Assembly (NCBI GenBank): GCA_015661645.1
Contig: DQVR01000031.1
Coordinates: 1 to 32,111 of the forward strand
From: Pyrodictium delaneyi
GTDB taxonomy: Archaea > Thermoproteota > Thermoprotei_A > Sulfolobales > Pyrodictiaceae
Direction: 5' to 3'
Length of the DNA: 32,111 bases
Shown here: positions 15,464-22,892 of the stretch, in pieces
Layout: the number at the start of each line of letters is the position of its first letter
Position numbering within the stretch: the first letter of the stretch is position 1
Translations under genes and position numbers: made by a program
Notes under the pieces: generated by a model
What the model was told of the DNA's origin: nothing
Database searches by the model: none
The model's input: the letters and a program-made list of their open reading frames with translations, nothing else

Positions 15464-15712
15464 TTACTCCTCTTCCTCTTCCTCCTCCGGCTCTGTTGTG
15501 GGCGCAGCTACTTGGATCCGTTGGGCTTTTGAAGTATGTGCAAATAGATGATTTATAAGATCGCGGGGGTTAAAGAAGTATGAAGCTCTATCACCGACGC
15601 CGCAAATCGGACATGCTAATAGTTTTGTGATACGGTCTTGGAGAGCCTTTACGCGTATACCCTCAACGTCTATTACTACTTCTTCCCATTTAGGATCCCA
15701 TTGGAGAGACAT
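15464..15712 (-). CDS. Small C2H2-type zinc-finger protein with acidic tail
   Basis: 82 residues. One zinc finger: C34-x2-C37 (CPICG) and H55-x3-H59 (HLFAH), spaced C-x2-C-x17-H-x3-H. The C-terminus is TTEPEEEEEEE, a run of acidic residues that could mimic nucleic acid or contact a basic partner. Archaeal C2H2 proteins of this size may bind DNA, RNA or protein; the role is not known. GGGTGA precedes the ATG at a good distance and a TATA-like GCTATAGC lies near 15762. Co-transcribed with the PfkB gene. Confidence 0.75.
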   Translation of the reverse strand: MSLQWDPKWEEVVIDVEGIRVKALQDRITKLLACPICGVGDRASYFFNPRDLINHLFAHTSKAQRIQVAAPTTEPEEEEEEE

Positions 15713-15811
15713 AAGGCGTCACCCTTGACATAGTTTGCACAGCACGTTTAGTGGAAAGAGCTATAGCCGGAATAAGAGCAACAGAATATTTAATTACTGT
15801 AAACAGATCGC

Positions 15812-17167
15812 CTACTTTCCTATCTTTGCCTCAAACTCGTTTATCAGTGCATCTACGCTTCTAACCCACTCTCTTAGCCTGGCGGGCTTCTCCGGATACT
15901 CCATATATAGCTGCTTTATACGTTTCATATAGTCTGCTACCAGCTTTAGTTTAGCTAGCAGACTGGGCTTCTGTAGACCACGTAGGACTATCATAGCCTT
16001 TTCTACTACTGATACATTTAGATCACCCCTACTGCTTGTATAGTACACGTCTTGCTCAGGTATTAGGCGCTTCTCCATTCCAAATCTTATCTCATCGTTA
16101 CTAAGCCTCTGCAGGAACCTCCTAAATACATCGAGTGCTGCTTGTTTGCCACCCACGTCTTTCATATAGCGCACGTTTAGCCCCCACAGCCCTTGTTCGC
16201 TGAAGTCATTACGGTTGTATGCCTCCTCTACAGCCAGCGTAGCATAGTATGCAGCTCTAAATGCATAGCCCATGCCTCCCCCGTGTACCGGGTTTACAGT
16301 ATAGCCTGCATCACCAATAACTAGTATACCTGGCCCTACAAGTGTGTTCGACGGACGACGTGTAGGTAGTGGTGCGCCAGCGGCCTTTACCACGTGGTAT
16401 GGACGCTGCATGAGTGGATGTTTTAACAGCTTCTCGCGGTACAATGTCATAGGATTCGGATACCCCATGCCACCCTGTACGCCCAGGCCAACGTTCACGC
16501 TATAACGTGACTCTGGGAAGTACCACCAGTACCCACCTGGAGCAACATTCTGGTCTAGGTAAATCCTTATAATGTTTGGCTCTTCGACCTCGTAGTCCTC
16601 GTACTCTATGATCTCTCTATAGGCTATGTTCATATCCCTGGGATGTATATCCTCGTATATAAACCAATTGCGAGGTAGTCGTGCTCTTATAGCTCGTGAG
16701 AACCCCGTAGCTTCTATCACCACATCTGCGTAGACCTCTTTCACCTGGTCTCCGAGCTGCATCTGCACGCCGGCTACTTTCCCGTCCCTGATAATAGGGG
16801 CAATGATTCTTGCGCCAAAGTAGGCCTCGGCGCCGCTAGAAGATGCTTCGTCGATGATCCATTTGCCAAAACGAGTTCTATCAATAATGTAGCCTTCGCC
16901 GTATACCCGATACCTTGTCGTCTCGCCGGGTGAATATATATCTATAGCAGCGACTTTATTTTTTACTACGTGGTTCGGTGGATCAGGTAGCCCAGCCTCC
17001 CGTGGATGATGTGCGCCCAGAGCGTCTCCACATGGCTTGCCCCATACATCTTCTGGTTTCCTCATATCGAAACCTGCTACGCTAAATCCCTTCTTCGCAA
17101 GATGCCAGAGGGCGACACTCCCAGCAGGACCTAGGCCAGCTATAACTACATCGTACTTAGCGCGCAT
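15812..17167 (-). CDS. Geranylgeranyl reductase family FAD protein
   Basis: Flavoprotein that in archaea saturates the geranylgeranyl chains of membrane ether lipids. Starting at the ATG at 17167, the protein begins MRAKYDVVIAGLGPAGSVAL, the FAD-binding GxGxxG (11-16). The family cysteine/glycine segment GKPCGDALG follows, and the second FAD motif is VIGDAGYTVNPVHGGGMGYAFRAA. The frame is open upstream to 17329, but those 54 extra codons are low-quality sequence and run through the TATA box (17223-17231), so they are excluded. GGGGCG lies before the ATG. It shares the upstream region with divergent hsp20. Substrate (lipid versus another prenyl chain) is inferred from family. Confidence 0.88.
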   Translation of the reverse strand: MRAKYDVVIAGLGPAGSVALWHLAKKGFSVAGFDMRKPEDVWGKPCGDALGAHHPREAGLPDPPNHVVKNKVAAIDIYSPGETTRYRVYGEGYIIDRTRFGKWIIDEASSSGAEAYFGARIIAPIIRDGKVAGVQMQLGDQVKEVYADVVIEATGFSRAIRARLPRNWFIYEDIHPRDMNIAYREIIEYEDYEVEEPNIIRIYLDQNVAPGGYWWYFPESRYSVNVGLGVQGGMGYPNPMTLYREKLLKHPLMQRPYHVVKAAGAPLPTRRPSNTLVGPGILVIGDAGYTVNPVHGGGMGYAFRAAYYATLAVEEAYNRNDFSEQGLWGLNVRYMKDVGGKQAALDVFRRFLQRLSNDEIRFGMEKRLIPEQDVYYTSSRGDLNVSVVEKAMIVLRGLQKPSLLAKLKLVADYMKRIKQLYMEYPEKPARLREWVRSVDALINEFEAKIGK

Positions 17168-17222
17168 TAGCAACGCCCCACTTGTAATACCGTGTAGATT
17201 GTTTAGACACGATGAAGGGGGA

Positions 17223-17231
17223 CTTTTATGC
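17223..17231 (-). promoter_or_regulatory. TATA box of the geranylgeranyl reductase gene
   Basis: Minus strand GCATAAAAG, start predicted near 17201, leader ~35 bases to the ATG at 17167. This position rules out the longer reading frame. Confidence 0.55.
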
Positions 17232-17307
17232 GGCTCTATAGGCGGCAGTGCAAACACCACTAGAGTAGTCGGACAAACGTAGTGCATGGCGATTGGGTGT
17301 CTAAGAG

Positions 17308-17315
17308 TATTAATA
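17308..17315 (+). promoter_or_regulatory. TATA box of hsp20
   Basis: TATTAATA with purines just upstream (AAGAG). Predicted start near 17337, 25 bases before the ATG. Confidence 0.55.
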
Positions 17316-17361
17316 GGGCAAGAATGCACACTTACACTATGTAACAGTGGAGGGTTGGGCC

Positions 17362-17898
17362 ATGTCGTTCATATGGCGGCGTAGATTTAGTGATATATTC
17401 GACGAGATAGAGGAAATGATAAGGGAGATGGAGCGCCTAGCAATGAGTATGTTCGAGGAGTTCGAAACTAGAGCAATGCAGCTCCAGGGGAGGGGAGCCA
17501 GAGGCCCTATAGTCTATGGTGTAAGGATAACAATAGGGCCGGATGGCAAGCCTATCATAGAAGAGTTTGGCAACGTTAAAAGGCGCGGACGTAGAGCCAT
17601 AATAGAGGAGAGACTCGAGCCACTGGTCGATGTAATAGACGAAAAGGACAAAATAGTAGTAATAGCAGAAATACCTGGTGTAGAGAAGGATAAGATAGAT
17701 GTAAGGGTTAAGGACGGCAAACTTGTAATAAAGGCTGAAGACAAAGACAGAAAGTACTACAAAGAGATAGAGCTACCTCCAGGTATCAAACCGGAAACTG
17801 CAAAAGCTAAGTACAAGAATGGCGTACTAGAAGTGACGATAGAAAAAGAGAAGAAGGACGAAAAGGAGGAAGGCGGTCTTAAGATTAAGGTAGAGTAA
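17362..17898 (+). CDS. hsp20: Hsp20/alpha-crystallin small heat-shock protein
   Basis: ATP-independent chaperone that forms large oligomers and holds unfolded protein; 178 residues. A helical N-terminal arm (FSDIFDEIEEMIREMERLA) is followed by the alpha-crystallin domain, with LVDVIDEKDKIVVIAEIPGVEKDKI in part, the KLVIKAED strand, the KYYKEIELPPGI loop, and AKYKNGVLEVTIEKE. It ends with the I-x-V anchor IKV near the C-terminus. The start is the ATG at 17362: GGAGGG (17349-17354) is seven bases upstream; the in-frame GTG at 17347 would overlap it. Divergent from the lipid-gene promoter and convergent with ZPR1 (25-base gap). Confidence 0.95.
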   Translation: MSFIWRRRFSDIFDEIEEMIREMERLAMSMFEEFETRAMQLQGRGARGPIVYGVRITIGPDGKPIIEEFGNVKRRGRRAIIEERLEPLVDVIDEKDKIVVIAEIPGVEKDKIDVRVKDGKLVIKAEDKDRKYYKEIELPPGIKPETAKAKYKNGVLEVTIEKEKKDEKEEGGLKIKVE

Positions 17899-17923
17899 CG
17901 CGGCAACCCCTGGTCCACTTGTT

Positions 17924-18511
17924 TTAGTTGTCGGCTACTATATAGCCGAGCCTCGCTAGCTCATCCTTACTAACTGGCTCTGTTTTAGCCCTATCTGATA
18001 CAATTGCGCTTACACCTTCCGGGTCCACAATTACCAGGGTGAATTTTCGCTTACCCTCTTTTGCTTCTTCTATAGTCCTTCTCGCCCTCTCGCATGCGGA
18101 CCTATCGGCATCGGGATCGGCACATGCAACATCTATGGCCTCCAAAAATCTTTCAAGAACACCTTCAACAGTAGTTATGAAGCCTTCAGATGCAGGACCA
18201 GGTGTCATGCTCATTTCAAGCTCTGGTATGACTATTGACGCAGATGATGAGCGGACTACGAGTGCGTTAAGATCCTCGGGCCTCTCTACGTGTAGTATTA
18301 TCTTTCTAGGTTCATGTGCCTCAGCCAGCCTAACATCATTAAACTTGTAGTTACAGTTATTACATTTACCGGACGATAGAATAACCTTACCAACAACAGG
18401 CATGTCGTATAAATAGTCCTCAATCTTTAACGTAGTCTTCTTGCATGCAGGACATTGGACTACAGCTTCGTTTATCTTGATGGGCTCCTTTGCAGCTACA
18501 TAGTCGTTCAT
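17924..18511 (-). CDS. ZPR1-type zinc-finger protein
   Basis: 195 residues, a single ZPR1 module as in archaea. The zinc site is C20-x2-C23 (CPAC) with C50-x2-C53 (CNNC), separated by LYDMPVVGKVILSSGKC. The beta-helical part follows: KIILHVERPEDLNALVVRSSSASIVIPELEM and PGPASEGFITTVEGVLERF. In eukaryotes ZPR1 is a chaperone for elongation factor eEF1A; an equivalent archaeal role with aEF1A is an inference. ATG start at 18511 without a strong ribosome site. Confidence 0.88.
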   Translation of the reverse strand: MNDYVAAKEPIKINEAVVQCPACKKTTLKIEDYLYDMPVVGKVILSSGKCNNCNYKFNDVRLAEAHEPRKIILHVERPEDLNALVVRSSSASIVIPELEMSMTPGPASEGFITTVEGVLERFLEAIDVACADPDADRSACERARRTIEEAKEGKRKFTLVIVDPEGVSAIVSDRAKTEPVSKDELARLGYIVADN

Positions 18512-18723
18512 AGTGCTTCCCGGTATTGCTAAGATAGCGCTTCTGGTACTTGTTAACAGTATGCCCTCTAAGTCGACACGGGGGGATAAACAATGTAGTT
18601 AGCCGTTTAACCTCCATGTAGGACATGTTGTAGTCTAGTACATTGAGCTAGAATAATATTGCCGTTATGTTGTTGGTACTACCGGTGTGGCGTTAAATCA
18701 GATAACTTAAATATCTAAAGGAT

Positions 18724-18747
18724 TTGTTATTAAGTACGTTATAACAA
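18724..18747. promoter_or_regulatory. Inverted repeat, possible operator of the RHH gene
   Basis: TTGTTAT (18724-18730) and ATAACAA (18741-18747) are perfect inverted half-sites 10 bases apart, directly upstream of the TATA box at 18750. The outer bases GAT/ATC extend the symmetry with one extra T. RHH repressors usually bind such palindromes near their own promoter. Confidence 0.5.
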
Positions 18748-18749
18748 TC

Positions 18750-18759
18750 GATTAAAAAC
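18750..18759 (+). promoter_or_regulatory. TATA box of the RHH regulator gene
   Basis: GATTAAAAAC, predicted start near 18780, giving a short leader to the GTG at 18808. Confidence 0.5.
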
Positions 18760-18807
18760 TCTATTATAGTCTGGCTGGCTAGGCCATAATGTTATGGTAG
18801 GAGTGGC

Positions 18808-19119
18808 GTGTATGGTGTAGCCGAAATGACTAGTAGGCAAAGAGTATATGATACCGGCAATGTGTTCGACGTGCCGGTGCCACCGCCAAAGAAAGTAGTA
18901 TCTATAAAGCTTGAAGTAGACATAATAGAAGAAATGGATCGTATATGGCGTTCCCTCGGATATGCTAGCAGGAGCGAATTCATAAGAGAAGCAATACTAT
19001 ACTATATGCAGGTAGTAACGTCTAACCAGGCTATGGCTAAGACATCGGTTATGGGTATTGTGCAAAAAGAAGGAGAACTAACAGAAACTACAATTGAGGA
19101 TGACATAGAAGATATATAA
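18808..19119 (+). CDS. Ribbon-helix-helix (CopG/NikR-like) regulator
   Basis: 103 residues. A basic beta strand KKVVSIKLEVDI (29-40) precedes helix EEMDRIWRSLG and helix SRSEFIREAILYYMQ, the dimeric RHH DNA-binding fold. The C-terminal ~35 residues are acidic (ETTIEDDIEDI) and do not form the NikR nickel-binding domain; no His/Cys ligands are present. It is probably a local transcription factor. The GTG at 18808 has GGAG close upstream; the ATG at 18826 with GGTG eight bases before it is an equal alternative. A palindrome sits upstream of its promoter. Confidence 0.85.
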   Translation: MYGVAEMTSRQRVYDTGNVFDVPVPPPKKVVSIKLEVDIIEEMDRIWRSLGYASRSEFIREAILYYMQVVTSNQAMAKTSVMGIVQKEGELTETTIEDDIEDI

Positions 19120-19252
19120 CAATATAAGTTATACATATGGTAAATTGATAGATAGATATATGGATATTGCCGCTTAGCTGGCACACGGAAAGACGGTATT
19201 CGGCTCAGTAGCTAATAATAACGTGATAGCTCTAGCCAGAGTACTAGATGCG

Positions 19253-19663
19253 TTATTGCTCTTTCCTTTTGGCCCTTTCCTTCTCAACTATTCTTAGGAG
19301 CTCTTGCAGAGCTTCTTTAAATGCTGCAGAACATTTCTCGAAGTCCTCGATGACTCGCATAATAACTTTTCGTGGATCCTCCACATAGTAACGGTATCGT
19401 GGCCGCCCAACGCCAGCGCGTTTCTCTCTAGCCCTAGAGACGAATCCTATCTCGACTAGCTTGGATAGACTTCTATTTACGGTAGCTTTGCTTAGTCTTA
19501 GTTCTCTGGTAAGATCGTCAACTGTATACTCGCCTCCTCTAAGAAGCTCGAATAGTATTATTGCGTCTGTCTCGCTAAGGTCGTAGCAGAAGCGTAACCC
19601 CTCAACTAGCGCTGCTTCACGCCCGGTGGGTAGCCTTAGTCGAAATTCCAGTATGCCTGTCAC
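19253..19663 (-). CDS. Winged-helix transcription regulator (TrmB-like)
   Basis: 136 residues. Residues ~28-100 are a winged helix: LSETDAIILFELLRGGEYTVDDLTRELRLSKATVNRSLSKLVEIGFV, then a wing with basic AREKRAGVGRPRYRYYVED. A C-terminal helix (VIEDFEKCSAAFKEALQELLRIVEKERAK) could dimerise. There is no ligand domain, so this is a short TrmB/ArsR-type protein. GTG start with GGGAGATGA upstream and a TATA box at 19701-19710. A perfect tandem repeat lies 35 bases beyond that TATA box. Confidence 0.82.
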   Translation of the reverse strand: MTGILEFRLRLPTGREAALVEGLRFCYDLSETDAIILFELLRGGEYTVDDLTRELRLSKATVNRSLSKLVEIGFVSRAREKRAGVGRPRYRYYVEDPRKVIMRVIEDFEKCSAAFKEALQELLRIVEKERAKRKEQ

Positions 19664-19700
19664 TCTTCATCTCCCGCGCATTGCTTAGCAGTAATCCTAG

Positions 19701-19710
19701 TATATTTATT
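19701..19710 (-). promoter_or_regulatory. TATA box of the winged-helix regulator
   Basis: Minus strand AATAAATATA; predicted start near 19680, leader ~17 bases. Confidence 0.5.
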
Positions 19711-19742
19711 TTCAATCTTTTAGGCTTAAGTAATGATTATGT

Positions 19743-19770
19743 CTTATACTAGAGAACTTATACTAGAGAA
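19743..19770. repeat. Perfect tandem 14-bp repeat, two copies
   Basis: CTTATACTAGAGAA occurs twice with no gap (19743-19756 and 19757-19770). It spans the stop codon of the SpoIIM-type gene and lies 33 bases upstream of the regulator's TATA box, where an activator or autoregulator could bind. Confidence 0.75.
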
Positions 19771-20330
19771 GAGATGTAGGGTGTGATTACGACCTCTACA
19801 GCTGCTGCTAGCAGGAGTAAGTAGACTATTACGGCTATGCCGGATAGCGCTTTCTTTGTTGCTTCTATATGTTGAATCCTGGCTATATGTGTGGCCGCTA
19901 TGGTTAGTCCTATAGATGATGCGTAGAAGAGTGCAAGCATCTCGAATATGCCGTGGGGAACTAGCAGTGCTAGGAACTTCTGCAAGGAGTCATGTGCGCT
20001 GAGCCATAAGGCGGCTAACGCCCCCACTATGTAGCCATTATAGGCTATTATTGCGAGCCCTGGTACAATGGCTATAGAGAATAGGACAAGTGTGAATGCC
20101 AATACTATGTTGTTAACGGCTATAAACACGTATCTGTGGAATACTGTGAGCTGCCCAATGTCTGTGAACTTCTCGAGTACGGATTGTAGTACACTGGTGC
20201 TTGGGGACATGAAGCCGGCTGTTATGCCAGCAAAGTAGATGGCCAGGTTGAATATGAAGGAGAGCTTTACTGCCCGGCTCCAGGGATCCCGTATCACGGC
20301 GATTCCCGGGCAAGACGATACAAGGGTCAA
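19758..20330 (-). CDS. SpoIIM/DUF95 family membrane protein
   Basis: 190 residues with about five hydrophobic segments (~23-43, 65-90, 94-110, 118-145, 162-182). The family signature VPHGIFEMLALFYASSIGL is present in the fourth segment. Bacterial SpoIIM acts in engulfment; archaeal homologues have no known role, and some accompany VWA/MoxR modules, one of which lies 1.2 kb away on the same strand. The start is TTG at 20330, possibly leaderless behind the TATA-like GCTAAAGC near 20354-20361; an internal GTG at codon 12 is the alternative. Confidence 0.82.
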   Translation of the reverse strand: MTLVSSCPGIAVIRDPWSRAVKLSFIFNLAIYFAGITAGFMSPSTSVLQSVLEKFTDIGQLTVFHRYVFIAVNNIVLAFTLVLFSIAIVPGLAIIAYNGYIVGALAALWLSAHDSLQKFLALLVPHGIFEMLALFYASSIGLTIAATHIARIQHIEATKKALSGIAVIVYLLLLAAAVEVVITPYISSLV

Positions 20331-20390
20331 GAGGGTAAGATAACTCTATCCTAGGCTTTAGCTGGTAGTAGAGCGTAGGGGAGTATAGAC

Positions 20391-20462
20391 AGGGTAGTGA
20401 TGAGCGATTCCGGTCTGAGGCCTACAAGGGGGCCTGTGAAGAGCCGTGTGAGGGCTGAAATG
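20391..20462 (+). ncRNA. Box C/D sRNA with guide to 16S rRNA, candidate
   Basis: Perfect C box GTGATGA (20397-20403), 11-base guide GCGATTCCGGT, perfect D' CTGA (20415-20418), C' GTGAAGA (20436-20442, one change), 12-base guide GCCGTGTGAGGG, perfect D CTGA (20455-20458). The D'-C' spacer is 17 bases and can fold (AGGCC/GGCCT). The first guide is complementary over at least eight bases to GGAAUCGC, part of the near-universal 16S segment GGAAUCGCUAGUAAUCG (E. coli 1337-1344). By the fifth-base rule it would methylate the second G, E. coli G1338, which contacts P-site tRNA. The terminal stem is poor, the main weakness. A TATA-like GCTTTAG lies ~35 bases upstream. rRNA match is from memory. Confidence 0.68.
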
Positions 20463-20468
20463 GGGTTA

Positions 20469-20497
20469 AAGACGCTATATGAGATAGCATCTTTGTT
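20469..20497 (+). terminator. Hairpin with T-rich tail after the sRNA
   Basis: AAGA-C-GCTAT pairs with ATAGC-A-TCTT (one mismatch, five-base loop) and is followed by TTTGTT. Placed six bases after the C/D RNA. Hairpins are not needed for most archaeal termination, so this is tentative. Confidence 0.3.
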
Positions 20498-20544
20498 ACT
20501 AATTAGGATAAGCTACGATTAGACGGCTACTTGGGAATTATCGT

Positions 20545-20634
20545 GGCCTAAGCCTGGGATGACGAGGCCCCTACCACCGAGCCCCGGAGTATGAAGTCTC
20601 TGGGGGATGAGCGAGTGGTCCTATTCCGACCGCT
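20545..20634. ncRNA. Run of three stem-loops, possible structured RNA
   Basis: GGCCT (20545-20549) pairs with AGGCC (20565-20569). CCCCGGAG (20582-20589) pairs with CTCTGGGG (20598-20605; one G-T). AGTGGTC (20614-20620) pairs with GACCGCT (20628-20634; one G-T). Three adjacent stems within 90 bases are more than expected for spacer. Strand and family are unknown; TATA-like elements near 20464-20482 would allow rightward transcription. Confidence 0.35.
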
Positions 20635-20667
20635 AGTGGCAGTCAAGGCAATGCTGTTAGCAGCTAC

Positions 20668-20676
20668 GCTATAAAC
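20668..20676 (+). promoter_or_regulatory. TATA box of the COG1831-type gene
   Basis: GCTATAAAC, predicted start near 20697, a leader of about 18 bases. Confidence 0.6.
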
Positions 20677-20714
20677 CCGAGGCCGGCTGTGGTCTGTTGA
20701 AGGGTGTAGACACT

Positions 20715-21575
20715 ATGAAGCTTGTATTCGGCGATGCCCATGCACATAGCAGTCCGCTAGGTATGGGGGCTGCAGCTATAGCGAGGAAATTTGCGGAGAA
20801 AGGCGGCTGGTTCATGGCACTAGTCATGCTCCCACCATGGCATTATGGTCTCGGGATGCGCTCCGGCTTCGAGATGTATGTAAATGCTATAGACATACAT
20901 CTGAGAGAGTGTAGAGAAGCCCGTGAAGCTGGACTCCGTGTTGCATGTCTTGCAGGCTTTCATCCAGCAGAGGTGGATAAGCTGATATCAGCTGGGCTTT
21001 CTCCAGAAGATGTACTGAGTCTAGGACTACGTGTAGTAGAGTATGTGGCGAAGATGTGTAGACAGGGACTGCTAGACGGCATCGGCGAGGTAGGTAGACA
21101 GCACTATAGGACTATGCCGGAGAGAGTGGCGATAGCGTCAACTATAATGATTAGAGCGCTTGAGTATGCTCGCGACAATGATTGTATAGTGCACTTGCAC
21201 CTAGAGAATGCTGGACCTGTGACAGTGGATACTACTGCAAAACTTGTAGAGCTAGTGTCGGTTCCCAAGAATAGAGTATTGTTTCACCATGCGTCTACAC
21301 GTGTGGCAAGCCATGCTGCGGCTAGCGGCTACTGGGCCACGATAGCTGGTAAGAAGGAACTCATGAAAAGAGTATTTGAAGAGATAGGGGTGAAACATAT
21401 AATGATAGAGTCAGACTATATAGATGACCCTAAGCGTCCCTGCGTCTCGTCATGTCCATGGGAGATCATTGATAGGCAGCTAGAGCTGTTGAACAATGGC
21501 ATAGTAGATGAGAATGTGCTATATAGTGTTAACGTTGACAATATTGTAGAGTTTTACCGTGTTGAGCCACCCTAA
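20715..21575 (+). CDS. TatD-related metal-dependent hydrolase (COG1831-like)
   Basis: 286 residues, amidohydrolase-type barrel. Ligands by position: H9-x-H11 (GDAHAHSS), E125 (GIGEVGR), H160 and H162 (IVHLHLEN), H191/H192 (LFHHAS) and D234 (IESDYID). This is an archaeal group distinct from TatD proper; its substrate is not known. ATG at 20715 is chosen because GGGTG (20702-20706) is eight bases upstream; the in-frame TTG at 20697 is at the predicted transcription start. Its TAA stop shares two bases with the TAG stop of the convergent VWA gene. Confidence 0.85.
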   Translation: MKLVFGDAHAHSSPLGMGAAAIARKFAEKGGWFMALVMLPPWHYGLGMRSGFEMYVNAIDIHLRECREAREAGLRVACLAGFHPAEVDKLISAGLSPEDVLSLGLRVVEYVAKMCRQGLLDGIGEVGRQHYRTMPERVAIASTIMIRALEYARDNDCIVHLHLENAGPVTVDTTAKLVELVSVPKNRVLFHHASTRVASHAAASGYWATIAGKKELMKRVFEEIGVKHIMIESDYIDDPKRPCVSSCPWEIIDRQLELLNNGIVDENVLYSVNVDNIVEFYRVEPP

Positions 21576-22888
21576 GAGCCCGCCATCATCACCTTAAGCG
21601 CTTCTTCCCTATCTAGCTTAGTGGCGACCATGTAGCTTTCTGACAGCGCTCTTAGGTCCGGGTTATTGCCATATATCATGACGGTGTGGAGCCTAGCGTT
21701 AGCCCTTGCTAGTGCCCTGCGTACAGTGTCTATAGCAACCCGGTCCTCACCATCAGTTATCAGTATTATATCAGAGACTTTTGTTGTCGCAGGCCGTGAC
21801 ATTATATCGCTTACTGCTGTTAGTATGGCTCGTGTGATGTCTGTACCACCATTTGCCCTTATCTTGGCAATGTACTCCAATAGCTTGACCACATCTCTTC
21901 CATGTATCCTCTTAGATATATAGAAGGGAGGATACGGTATACTGTCGAAGAACCTTAGGTAGAATTCTCTTCTCTCCCTTACAGCTCTCTGTGCTAGGGC
22001 GAGCGCGACAGCTTTAGCCCAAATTATCTTCATCCCCATCATGCTGCCGCTCTTGTCTAATAACACGTAGAACTTGCCATAATCCTCGTTGACGACCTTT
22101 CGGTATAACAGTAGGTTGCGCTCAGCAAATTTCACTAGGAAGAGTTCGTAGGGGAGAGCAAGTTCGCTTGCAGTAACACGCTCTATATCGCTGCCGAGCT
22201 CGTATCCGTCTAGCTCTCCTCGGGGGCTCTGTATCTTTTTAGACTTTATGTATGCCTCAGAACTCTCTATAGTCTTAAGAGCTTCGAGTAGCATATGTAC
22301 GTCGGTATTCCGCGCGAGGTTTATGACGTCCTTTATGACGTCGTCTAGGGTAAGCACAGATGTACTTCCAGCGGCAAACCTCATAGCCAGATTGGCTATC
22401 TCCTTCGCTTGGCGTGCAACCTCCTTTGTAGACTCTAATGCTTTCTCAACGCTCCGCTCTATGTCCATGACTTCCTGGCTGTTACTGCTCTCTGGGCCTG
22501 CTTTACTTTGCGTGGATGCATCGCCACCCTGGTGATGCGGCATTTTGTTCATCTCTTGTGCGAGTGCCTCAAGGAATACAGCAGACGCGACCATACTAGT
22601 AGTAGTATCGGCTATTGTGTGCTTCTTTATTTCCGACAGCCTGGATGAGGCTAGCATCTTAGATGCTACCAAGTAGTGTAATAGCGTCTTTTTATCGCTT
22701 GTGTTAGGCTTCCTAAGTATAGGATATGGGAGGAAAAGCGAGTAATACACAGTTATAGCGAAATTAGTATCAAGGTAATCTGGTGTCTTAACGGGCTCGG
22801 GGAGCAGTTTACGGAGTAACGCTATAATGCGCTCTCCTCTGTACCTTATTGGAGGATCATTGTAGTTTACCCCTTTCAGCACAACCAT
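21572..22888 (-). CDS. VWA-domain protein partnering MoxR
   Basis: 438 residues. The C-terminal von Willebrand A domain has the metal-binding MIDAS set: DKSGSMMG (D278-x-S-x-S), the threonine in NGGTDITRAI, and ITDGED. The N-terminal ~250 residues are helical with a low-complexity linker (PHHQGGDASTQSKAGPESSNSQ). CoxE/YehP-like proteins of this kind work with MoxR ATPases as chaperone pairs that load metals or remodel complexes. The start is the ATG at 22888, four bases after the MoxR stop with GGGGAT upstream; an earlier in-frame ATG at 22954 lies inside the MoxR gene. Confidence 0.88.
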   Translation of the reverse strand: MVVLKGVNYNDPPIRYRGERIIALLRKLLPEPVKTPDYLDTNFAITVYYSLFLPYPILRKPNTSDKKTLLHYLVASKMLASSRLSEIKKHTIADTTTSMVASAVFLEALAQEMNKMPHHQGGDASTQSKAGPESSNSQEVMDIERSVEKALESTKEVARQAKEIANLAMRFAAGSTSVLTLDDVIKDVINLARNTDVHMLLEALKTIESSEAYIKSKKIQSPRGELDGYELGSDIERVTASELALPYELFLVKFAERNLLLYRKVVNEDYGKFYVLLDKSGSMMGMKIIWAKAVALALAQRAVRERREFYLRFFDSIPYPPFYISKRIHGRDVVKLLEYIAKIRANGGTDITRAILTAVSDIMSRPATTKVSDIILITDGEDRVAIDTVRRALARANARLHTVMIYGNNPDLRALSESYMVATKLDREEALKVMMAGS

Positions 22889-22892
22889 AGTC

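Larger units (their letters stand above)
20331..20714. other. Non-coding interval with sRNA and hairpins
   Basis: 384 bases without a protein gene. Holds a box C/D sRNA candidate (20391-20462), a hairpin with T-rich tail (20469-20497), three further stem-loops (20545-20634) and the promoter of the next gene (20668-20676). Confidence 0.6.

Noticed and set aside
17168..17329. N-terminal extension of 54 codons on the geranylgeranyl reductase
   Set aside because: It contains the promoter TATA and precedes the canonical FAD-binding start; family proteins begin near the ATG at 17167.
19144..19162. Short GATA repeats
   Set aside because: Only a few units in an AT-rich spacer; no link to a gene or structure.
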